Of a stretch of 19,751 nucleotides of DNA, positions 14,379-19,751 are shown piece by piece. Source of the stretch: an uncultured Flavihumibacter sp. (GTDB lineage Bacteria > Bacteroidota > Bacteroidia > Chitinophagales > Chitinophagaceae). Both the position numbers and the translations under genes were made by a program. Every line of letters starts with the position of its first letter. Positions within the stretch are counted from its first letter, which is position 1. Below the pieces are notes generated by a model, which made no database searches, was not told the DNA's origin, and worked only from the letters and a program-made list of their open reading frames with translations. The stretch is taken from positions 1 to 19,751 of the forward strand of contig CAMLRX010000092.1 of the NCBI GenBank assembly GCA_946482545.1, written 5' to 3'.

Positions 14379-15458
14379 TCAGGCTGGTTTTTTCAGGTTG
14401 GTGAACTTCACGGGCATGCCGGGTTTTGCCTGCATCATGCCGCTGATGAGAATGGTATCACCCGGTTGCAGGCCGGAAGTAATCTGCACTTCCTGTTCGG
14501 TACGCAACCCGGTTTCTACGGTCACGAATTTGGTTTGACCGTTTTCTGAAACGATTACTTTTTTATCGCGGGAACCGGGAATCACCGCCTGGGAAGGAAT
14601 CATAATGGCGTCGGTGGTCTGCCGTAAAACAAGTTTAATGCTGGCAAATGTACCTGGAGAGAGTTTTCCGGAAGGATTCGGCGCCAGGGCTCTGATCTTC
14701 ACTGTGCGGGTGGTAAGGTCGATCTGAGGATCAATTACATATATATTACCACGATAACGGTTGGTATCACCTGCCACGGTAAATTCAATATAGTCTCTGG
14801 TATTGATGACCGGACGGTATTTTTCCGCAATGGTGAAATCTATTTTAAGCGGATTGTTCTGCAATAAAGTAGCAATTACAGTGGTGGGCGCGATGATGGC
14901 ACCTTCACTAATGTTGCGGATCCCAATGACTCCACTGAAAGGCGCACGCAGTTCTGTTCTTTGCAAAAGCGCTTTCTGGTACAACACATCAGCATTATAT
15001 ATATCTACCTGATTGGCGGAAATATCCACTTCCTGTTGGCTGATCCCGCTAATTTTCAGCAGTTCTTTCTGCCTTTCCAGCGTTTTTTCAGCTAAACTCT
15101 TCTGATATTCCAGTTTTTTGATCTGTGCGCGGATATCTTCATCGTATAGTTTTACCAGCAGATCACCTTTTTTTACCTGGGCGCCTTCTTTAAAAAATAT
15201 ACCTGTTACCCGGCCCGTGATCTCGGATTTGAGTTCTATCATTTCGTTGCTGGCAAGTGTACCTGCTGCATCTACTGCATTGTCGATGGAAGAAGTGGCC
15301 ACCACGAAACCATCGGCCAGGAAAGCGCCGGAACTTTTTGCCGGGGCGTTCTTTTCAGCCGCCTTTTCGGTGCGGGAAACTTTCCCCACCACCAGCCAGG
15401 TGATTACCCCCAATATGACAAGAATCAATACGATACGGAGAATTTTTCCGATGCTCAT
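14379..15458 (-). CDS. RND efflux periplasmic adaptor (membrane fusion protein)
   Basis: Adaptor joining the RND permease to the TolC-like channel, 359 aa. It has an N-terminal membrane anchor (about 7-24) with no lipobox cysteine, a lipoyl-like barrel-sandwich half (about 72-107; EITGRVTGIFFKEGAQVKKGDLL in that area), a short coiled-coil hairpin (about 110-165), the returning half (RAPFSGVIGI and NISEGAII, 171-189), a beta-barrel (about 205-280) and a membrane-proximal domain (about 283-350; IPSQAVIPG, then GLRTEQEVQITSGLQPGD). It is the first gene of the operon, 131 bp after the GNAT stop. I did not find a confident promoter in that gap. Confidence 0.95.
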   Translation of the reverse strand: MSIGKILRIVLILVILGVITWLVVGKVSRTEKAAEKNAPAKSSGAFLADGFVVATSSIDNAVDAAGTLASNEMIELKSEITGRVTGIFFKEGAQVKKGDLLVKLYDEDIRAQIKKLEYQKSLAEKTLERQKELLKISGISQQEVDISANQVDIYNADVLYQKALLQRTELRAPFSGVIGIRNISEGAIIAPTTVIATLLQNNPLKIDFTIAEKYRPVINTRDYIEFTVAGDTNRYRGNIYVIDPQIDLTTRTVKIRALAPNPSGKLSPGTFASIKLVLRQTTDAIMIPSQAVIPGSRDKKVIVSENGQTKFVTVETGLRTEQEVQITSGLQPGDTILISGMMQAKPGMPVKFTNLKKPA

Positions 15459-15563
15459 GTGCTGTATTATAGATTAGAAACAACTAAAAAGCGGATAAAG
15501 TTCCGGTAATAATCCGGAGCGTAAAAGGTAGATTTCACAGAAAAGCAGGTAAGCCTGAAGGCC

Positions 15564-15581
15564 AAAACAAGGTCGCCTTGT
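15564..15581 (-). terminator. Short intrinsic terminator candidate after the GNAT gene
   Basis: On the minus strand ACAAGG and CCTTGT (6 bp, loop CGA) are followed by a short T-run, starting 8 nt past the GNAT stop. The stem is short, so termination may be partial. A second small stem with CCGG arms lies at 15502-15519. Confidence 0.4.
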
Positions 15582-15588
15582 GAAAAGA

Positions 15589-16026
15589 TCAGAACTGAAG
15601 CAGGGATTTCTCCATTACATAATGCGGAATGGTTACTTCCAGGAATTCGTCGCTGCAAACATTGTAACCCAGCTTCTCATAGAAGCCCACCGCGGTTTTG
15701 CGCGCGTGCATAGTGAGGCGTGTAAAGCCTCTGTCGCGTGCAATATTTTCAGCAAAGTTCATTAAAGTGGCACCTATTCCCTTGCCCTGCAGGTTATTCT
15801 GTACTGCCATCTGCCTTAACCGCACCGTATCAGCATCTTCTTTTGTGAGTACACAACAGGCGAGCAGGTCCTCTTCATCAAATGCTCCGATCAGTATATC
15901 TTCCTTTTCCGCCGCGAGTTGGACGTCGTCGAATGACAAACCCAGCGGTTGACGCAATATCTGGTAACGGAGGTCCAGCATTTGCTTATATTCCGGGGAA
16001 CCGTGCTCGATGAGTTTCAGTGCCAT
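15589..16026 (-). CDS. GNAT-family N-acetyltransferase
   Basis: Cytoplasmic acetyl-CoA-dependent acetyltransferase of 145 aa with unknown acceptor. The acetyl-CoA-binding motif A is at 80-85 (Q-G-K-G-I-G) followed by the helix ATLMNFAENIARDRG; motif B is seen in FYEKLGYNV (115-123), and an acidic strand (IGAFDEEDLLACCVL) precedes motif A. ATG at 16026 (MALKLIEHG) is chosen because the reading frame upstream overlaps the acpP coding region antisense and has no GNAT content. The gene diverges from acpP across an 85-bp gap. Confidence 0.9.
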   Translation of the reverse strand: MALKLIEHGSPEYKQMLDLRYQILRQPLGLSFDDVQLAAEKEDILIGAFDEEDLLACCVLTKEDADTVRLRQMAVQNNLQGKGIGATLMNFAENIARDRGFTRLTMHARKTAVGFYEKLGYNVCSDEFLEVTIPHYVMEKSLLQF

Positions 16027-16041
16027 GAAGAAGTTTTTTAA

Positions 16042-16074
16042 CAAAAATCTGTGATTGATTGCAATTTGCTCAAA
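16042..16074 (-). promoter_or_regulatory. Weak promoter candidate for the GNAT gene
   Basis: On the minus strand TTTG (16074-16071) is followed after 21 nt by GATTTTTG (16049-16042), one mismatch from TAnnTTTG, 15 bp upstream of the GNAT ATG. It overlaps the opposing acpP promoter, so the two may compete. The mismatch and AT-rich context keep this tentative. Confidence 0.3.
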
Positions 16075-16087
16075 AATTCTATTTTTG
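16059..16087 (+). promoter_or_regulatory. Promoter of the acpP-fabF-rnc operon
   Basis: TTG (16059-16061), an 18-nt spacer and TATTTTTG (16080-16087) fit the Bacteroidota promoter consensus, 24 bp upstream of the acpP ATG. The next two genes have no comparable element, so this should drive all three. Confidence 0.7.
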
Positions 16088-16111
16088 CACCCATAATTAA
16101 ATCTTACAAAA

Positions 16112-16348
16112 ATGTCAGACATCGCAACAAGAGTGAAGAAAATCATTGTCGACAAATTAGGCGTTGATGAAGCTGAAGTAACCAACGAAGCTTCTTTTAC
16201 GAACGACTTAGGTGCTGATTCACTCGACACCGTGGAACTGATCATGGAATTTGAGAAGGAATTCAACATCTCTATTCCTGATGAACAAGCTGAGACTATC
16301 ACCACTGTAGGACAGGCAGTAGCGTACCTCGAAGAGCACGCGAAGTAA
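16112..16348 (+). CDS. acpP: Acyl carrier protein
   Basis: Carrier of growing acyl chains in type II fatty-acid synthesis, 78 aa, acidic. The phosphopantetheine attachment site is Ser37 in the motif [10 protein letters not shown] (34-43). The four-helix pattern is intact: helix I near [17 protein letters not shown], helix II after Ser37, and the C-terminal helix ending VAYLEEHAK. It is the first gene of the operon; fabF, whose enzyme uses acyl-ACP as substrate, starts 38 bp downstream. Confidence 0.98.
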   Translation: MSDIATRVKKIIVDKLGVDEAEVTNEASFTNDLGADSLDTVELIMEFEKEFNISIPDEQAETITTVGQAVAYLEEHAK

Positions 16349-16386
16349 TTTCCCTCCATCTGAAAGTAACATCCAGAAAGGATAAT

Positions 16387-17640
16387 ATGGAATTAAAAAG
16401 AGTTGTAGTAACTGGAATCGGTGCCCTCACTCCATTGGGTAATTCTGTTTCTGAATCTTGGAACGGGTTGATCAATGGCGTACCTGGCGCCGATTTCATT
16501 ACCCTCTTTGACAGCAGCAAGTTCAAAACACGCTTCGCGTGCGAACTGAAGAACTTTGAAGCCACCAATTATCTGGACAAAAAAGAAGCCCGCAAACTCG
16601 ATCGTTTCACCCAAACGGCCCTCGTGGCCAGCGATGAAGCGGTAGCCGATGCAGGCATCTCCAAAGAATCCGTTAATCCCGACCGCGTAGGTGTGATCTA
16701 TGGCAGTGGGATCGGCGGATTGATTACTTTCCAGGAAGAGGTGACCAATTTCGCGAAAGGTGACGGTACTCCCCGCTTCAATCCTTTCTTTATTCCCAAG
16801 ATGATCCTCGATATCGCGGCCGGACACATCTCCATGCGCCACGGTTTCAGAGGACCCAATTTCTCCGTTGTTTCGGCCTGCGCGTCTTCTACCAACGCCA
16901 TCCTCGATGCCTTCAATTACATCCGCCTCGGAAAAGCCGATATCATTGTATCCGGTGGTTCTGAAAGTGTGATCAGCGAAGCAGGTGTAGGTGGTTTTAA
17001 CGCCATGAAAGCGCTCAGTGAAAGAAACGACGACCCCAAAACAGCCAGCCGCCCCTTCGATAAGGAGCGCGATGGTTTTGTAATGGGTGAAGGCGCCGGT
17101 GTCCTGATCCTGGAAGAACTGGAACACGCACTGAAAAGAGGTGCCAAAATTTATTGTGAGATTGCCGGCGGCGGTGCCACTGCCGACGCGCACCATCTTA
17201 CCGCCCCCCATCCCGAAGGACTTGGCGCAAAGAACGTAATGTTCGCTGCCCTCGCAGACGCGGGTATGAAACCGGAAGACATTGACTACATCAATGTACA
17301 CGGCACTTCCACCCCACTGGGCGATATCGCCGAAACAAAGGCCATCAAACACGTATTCGGAGAACACGCCTACAACCTGAACATCAGCTCCACCAAGTCG
17401 ATGACGGGCCACCTACTGGGTGCCGCAGGGGCCATAGAAGCCATCGCTTCCATCCTCAGCGTACAAAACGATATTGTTCCTCCCACCATCAACCACTTTA
17501 CGGACGATCCCGAACTGGACCAGCAACTGAATTTTACTTTCTGGAAAGCACAACAAAGAACCGTAAGAGCAGCACTCAGCAATACTTTCGGATTCGGCGG
17601 ACACAATGCTTCACTGATTGTAAAAAAATTCGTAGCTTGA
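16387..17640 (+). CDS. fabF: Beta-ketoacyl-ACP synthase II
   Basis: Condensing enzyme of fatty-acid elongation: adds a malonyl-ACP-derived two-carbon unit to acyl-ACP. 417 aa, the usual length. The catalytic set is complete: Cys165 (VVSACASSTNA), His305 (NVHGTSTPLGD), Lys337 (SSTKSMTGH) and His342. The C-terminal NTFGFGGHNASLI segment is also typical. ATG at 16387 follows an AGAAAGGA sequence 4-11 bp upstream, a better Shine-Dalgarno than is usual here. The stop TGA overlaps the rnc start as TTGA, suggesting translational coupling. Confidence 0.97.
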   Translation: MELKRVVVTGIGALTPLGNSVSESWNGLINGVPGADFITLFDSSKFKTRFACELKNFEATNYLDKKEARKLDRFTQTALVASDEAVADAGISKESVNPDRVGVIYGSGIGGLITFQEEVTNFAKGDGTPRFNPFFIPKMILDIAAGHISMRHGFRGPNFSVVSACASSTNAILDAFNYIRLGKADIIVSGGSESVISEAGVGGFNAMKALSERNDDPKTASRPFDKERDGFVMGEGAGVLILEELEHALKRGAKIYCEIAGGGATADAHHLTAPHPEGLGAKNVMFAALADAGMKPEDIDYINVHGTSTPLGDIAETKAIKHVFGEHAYNLNISSTKSMTGHLLGAAGAIEAIASILSVQNDIVPPTINHFTDDPELDQQLNFTFWKAQQRTVRAALSNTFGFGGHNASLIVKKFVA

Positions 17641-18374
17641 CCACTGTGGAATTATTCGACAGACTCTTCAGGAAATCGACCGGGGAAACTGGTTTTAAGG
17701 CGCAATTAAAGAATGTTATCGGGTTCACCCCTGGAAAACTCTCCCTTTATAAAACAGCGCTAACCCACCGCTCCGTTCGCGACAACGCCGATCAGAACAA
17801 CGAACGCCTCGAATACCTTGGCGACGCAATTCTCAGCGCCATTATCGCCGATTATCTTTTCAAAAAATACCCCTACAAAGAAGAAGGTTTCCTCACGGAA
17901 ATGCGGAGCAAAATGGTGAACCGCCAGCAGCTCAACGAAATTGCCGTGAAAATGGGGTTGAAAAAGATTACCGCCTTCAATAAACTGGACAATTCGCTAA
18001 AGATCAGCCAGATTTTCGGCAATACGCTGGAAGCAGTAGTGGGCGCCGTTTACCTCGATAAGGGGTACAACAAAACCAGAATCTGGGTACTGGAACGCAT
18101 CATCATCCCCCACTTTTTTATGGACGACCTCGAAACCCTCGAGATCAACCACAAAAATAAGTTGTACGGCTGGGCCAACAAAAACGGACACAACCTCGAA
18201 TTTGAAACCCTCAGTGAAAAATTTGAGAACGGACGCCGCCTTTTCACCATCGGCGCCGTTGTGGATGGCAAGCTGCTGGCCGAAGGCAAAGCCTACAATA
18301 AGAAGGATGCCAGCCAGATCGCAGCCCAGATCGCCGTTGAAAAACTCGGTCTCTCCAAGCCCGAGGAAGAGTAA
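17637..18374 (+). CDS. rnc: Ribonuclease III
   Basis: Double-strand-specific endoribonuclease for rRNA and mRNA processing, 245 aa from a TTG start that overlaps the fabF stop; GTG at 17646 is an alternative start. The RNase III signature NERLEYLGDAIL (55-66) carries E56, E59 and D63, and E83 and E132 (NTLEAVVGAVYLD) also line up with known metal ligands. The position matching E. coli Asp114 is Asn129 here. A double-stranded-RNA-binding domain follows at about 170-240 (NKLYGWANKNGH, then KKDASQIAAQIAVEKL). fabF-rnc adjacency is common in bacteria. Confidence 0.96.
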   Translation: MTTVELFDRLFRKSTGETGFKAQLKNVIGFTPGKLSLYKTALTHRSVRDNADQNNERLEYLGDAILSAIIADYLFKKYPYKEEGFLTEMRSKMVNRQQLNEIAVKMGLKKITAFNKLDNSLKISQIFGNTLEAVVGAVYLDKGYNKTRIWVLERIIIPHFFMDDLETLEINHKNKLYGWANKNGHNLEFETLSEKFENGRRLFTIGAVVDGKLLAEGKAYNKKDASQIAAQIAVEKLGLSKPEEE

Positions 18375-18396
18375 TCCACATTTCTCCCGCACAACC

Positions 18397-18416
18397 TACC
18401 GGCTTCCGGTATTTAT
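18397..18416 (+). terminator. Short terminator candidate after rnc
   Basis: TACCGG and CCGGTA (6 bp, loop CTT) followed by TTTAT, 22 bp after the rnc stop. The stem is GC-rich in the middle, but the T-tract is short. A stronger hairpin lies at 18540-18565. Confidence 0.45.
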
Positions 18417-18539
18417 CCCCATTTAGTAAATTTTAATGTGTTTACATGAAAACACTTAATACCTTCGGGATAACTACGTAAAATAGCTAAGGATTTTTTA
18501 TCGATCGTTCGAAATAATATTTTACAAAGGTTAGGAATC

Positions 18540-18575
18540 AAGCCCGGTATCTCCATACCGGGCTTACTTTTATCC
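18540..18575 (+). terminator. Strong hairpin between rnc and the epimerase gene
   Basis: AAGCCCGGTAT (18540-18550) and ATACCGGGCTT (18555-18565) form a perfect 11-bp stem with a CTCC loop. On the plus strand ACTTTTAT follows, on the minus strand no T-run. It starts 4 nt after the epimerase stop on the minus strand and so probably serves both converging transcripts, better for the plus-strand one. Confidence 0.6.
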
Positions 18576-18974
18576 CCTTATCTCCTGGCACAATTCCACC
18601 AGCACACCACCCGTGGTTTTCGGATGTACAAAACAGATCAGTTTATTGTCGGCCCCGCGTTTGGGTTCGGGATTAATCAGTGTAAATCCTTCATTTTGAA
18701 GGCGTTCCATTTCAGCATAAATATCATCCACCTCAAAAGCGATATGGTGTATTCCCTCCCCGTTCTTTTCGATGAACCGGTTGATTACCCCGTCTTCCGT
18801 TAACGATCCCAGCAATTCAACTTTGGAGGGTCCGGTTTGGAAAAAAGCCGTTCTTACCTGCTCGGAAACCACCTCCTCCGTTTTGTAACAGCCTGTATTC
18901 AGTAGTTTCTCATATAAGGGAATGGCTATTTCAAGGTTCTTCACCGCTATCCCGATGTGTTCAATTCCTTTCAT
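18570..18974 (-). CDS. Methylmalonyl-CoA epimerase-like VOC-family protein
   Basis: Likely interconverts (R)- and (S)-methylmalonyl-CoA, linking propionyl-CoA/branched-chain metabolism to succinyl-CoA. 134 aa with two beta-alpha-beta-beta-beta VOC modules (about 1-55 and 72-131). Metal ligands expected for the family are visible: His6 (IEHIGIAV), Glu53 (KVELLG; Gln in the propionibacterial enzyme), His76/His77 (GIHHIAFEVDDI) and Glu128 (GGVLVELCQ). The VDDI and HPKTTGGVL segments are characteristic of epimerases rather than of dioxygenases or glyoxalases. It is a single gene, divergent from the cysteine desulfurase across 143 bp. Confidence 0.9.
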   Translation of the reverse strand: MKGIEHIGIAVKNLEIAIPLYEKLLNTGCYKTEEVVSEQVRTAFFQTGPSKVELLGSLTEDGVINRFIEKNGEGIHHIAFEVDDIYAEMERLQNEGFTLINPEPKRGADNKLICFVHPKTTGGVLVELCQEIRG

Positions 18975-19081
18975 TATACCTTGTTTTTCAATCCTGCAGC
19001 GGATTTGTCACCATTGCTTTTATCTATGCCGGAATAACCAGAAATTATGACATAAGAAACGGAAACTCCAACCCTTTGCAG

Positions 19082-19089
19082 TATTTTTG
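19082..19089 (+). promoter_or_regulatory. -7 element upstream of the cysteine desulfurase gene
   Basis: TATTTTTG is an exact TAnnTTTG match 28 bp upstream of the ATG at 19118. I see no TTG at the normal -33 spacing. Confidence 0.5.
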
Positions 19090-19117
19090 TGTTGTATAAT
19101 CAAATATAAACAAGACA

Positions 19118-19751
19118 ATGCTCAAATTTCCGATCTATCTCGATAATAATGCCACAACGCCGTGTGATCCGAGGGTAGTGGAAGCCATGTTGCCTTATTT
19201 CACCGATCATTTCGGGAATGCGGCGAGCAGGAACCACTCTTTTGGCTGGAGCGCTGAAGAGGGCGTGGATTATGCAAGGGAGCAGGTGGCCAAACTGATT
19301 GGCGCCGATCCTAAAGAGATCATTTTCACTTCAGGCGCCACCGAAGGCGATAACCTGGCCATCAAAGGTGTATATGAAATGTACGCCAGCAAAGGAAACC
19401 ACATCATTACCTGCGTTACCGAGCACAAAGCCGTGCTGGATACCTGCAAGCATATTGAAAAACAGGGTGGAGAAGTAACTTATCTTCCTGTAAATCCGGA
19501 AGGCCTCATTGACCTGAAAGAACTGGAAGCCGCCATCAAACCCACTACCATTCTCATCGCCATCATGTACGCGAACAATGAGGTGGGCGTGATTCAACCT
19601 GTAAAGGAGATCAGCGCGCTTGCCCGTAAGAACGGTGTGCTTTTCTTTACGGATGCCACACAGGCGGTAGGTAAAGTTCCGGTAGATGTGAACAAAGATG
19701 GCATTGACCTGATGGCCTTCTCCGCACACAAAATGTATGGTCCGAAAGGTG
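19118..19751 (+). CDS. iscS: Cysteine desulfurase, IscS type, N-terminal half (runs off the window edge)
   Basis: PLP enzyme that takes sulfur from L-cysteine to supply Fe-S cluster and tRNA-thiolation pathways. The first 211 residues show the cofactor fold in order: YLDNNATTP (7-15), [15 protein letters not shown] (70-84), the stacking His103 (TEHKAVLD), NNEVGVIQP (153-161), Asp179 (FTDATQAVG) and the PLP lysine Lys205 ([11 protein letters not shown]). These match the numbering of E. coli IscS to within one residue, so the N-terminus is complete. The active-site Cys loop lies past the window edge. Downstream Fe-S assembly genes (an iscU- or iscA-like gene) would be expected but cannot be seen. 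Confidence 0.93.
   Translation, partial: MLKFPIYLDNNATTPCDPRVVEAMLPYFTDHFGNAASRNHSFGWSAEEGVDYAREQVAKLIGADPKEIIFTSGATEGDNLAIKGVYEMYASKGNHIITCVTEHKAVLDTCKHIEKQGGEVTYLPVNPEGLIDLKELEAAIKPTTILIAIMYANNEVGVIQPVKEISALARKNGVLFFTDATQAVGKVPVDVNKDGIDLMAFSAHKMYGPKG

Noticed and set aside
16027..16359. Upstream extension of the GNAT frame by 111 codons
   Set aside because: It is antisense to acpP and its promoter; the GNAT fold starts at MALKLIEHG (16026).
16393..17412. 339-codon open frame on the minus strand opposite fabF
   Set aside because: fabF is unmistakable on the plus strand with all catalytic residues. The antisense frame has no recognisable domain and an unnatural composition; it is a by-product of fabF codon use.
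18417..18539. Second small RNA before the 18540 hairpin
   Set aside because: The spacer has a small GTGTTT/AAACAC stem but no TAnnTTTG promoter on the plus strand, so the hairpin is more simply the end of the rnc transcript.
1..19751. Mobile element, prophage, CRISPR array or defence island
   Set aside because: No transposase, integrase, att-like repeats, spacer-repeat array or defence-type domain is visible, and gene content is housekeeping and envelope functions throughout.

Overview
The window looks like chromosomal core DNA of a Bacteroidota bacterium, most like the Chitinophagaceae or a close relative. The signs are a SusC-type receptor with an N-terminal signalling domain next to an ECF sigma factor and a DUF4974-type FecR anti-sigma factor, several promoters of the Bacteroidota form (TTG, about 19 nt, TAnnTTTG), a bacterial geranylgeranylglyceryl-phosphate synthase homologue, and the gene order acpP-fabF-rnc. 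I see no tRNA, rRNA, insertion sequence, phage gene or CRISPR array. Species-level identity is not claimed.

Layout. Positions 1-2889 (minus strand) hold a trans-envelope signalling set: ECF sigma factor (2889-2227), membrane anti-sigma FecR (2166-1054) and the first 307 codons of a SusC/RagA TonB-dependent receptor (922 to the window edge). The receptor's STN domain should signal to FecR, which controls the sigma factor. Positions 3122-6058 (minus) encode a secreted M16 zinc protease, with a terminator-like hairpin after it and a very strong hairpin ending 6 nt before its start codon. Positions 6143-9073 (minus) hold a Tat-exported calcineurin-like phosphoesterase, the geranylgeranylglyceryl-phosphate synthase homologue and a DUF2490 outer-membrane protein.

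Positions 9074-9429 carry no gene, but have a well-formed promoter and, about 90 nt further on, an intrinsic terminator: a candidate small RNA or attenuated leader. It is followed by a small YcxB-like membrane protein (9430-9909, plus) whose stop codon abuts the stop of the converging efflux operon. That operon (minus, 15458 to 9910) is a tight tripartite RND pump: membrane fusion protein, RND permease and TolC-like channel, with 6- and 11-nt gaps. A GNAT acetyltransferase (16026-15589, minus) diverges from the fatty-acid operon acpP-fabF-rnc (16112-18374, plus), where the fabF stop and the rnc start overlap as TTGA. A methylmalonyl-CoA epimerase-like protein (18974-18570, minus) diverges from an IscS-type cysteine desulfurase (19118 to the window edge, plus).

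Most of the window is ordinary housekeeping and envelope biology. The least explained items are the candidate small RNA at about 9297-9390, the hairpin fused to the M16 start, the dyad upstream of the sigma factor, the hairpins between fecR and susC, and the Asp-to-Asn change in RNase III. I did not find a clear new multi-gene system.
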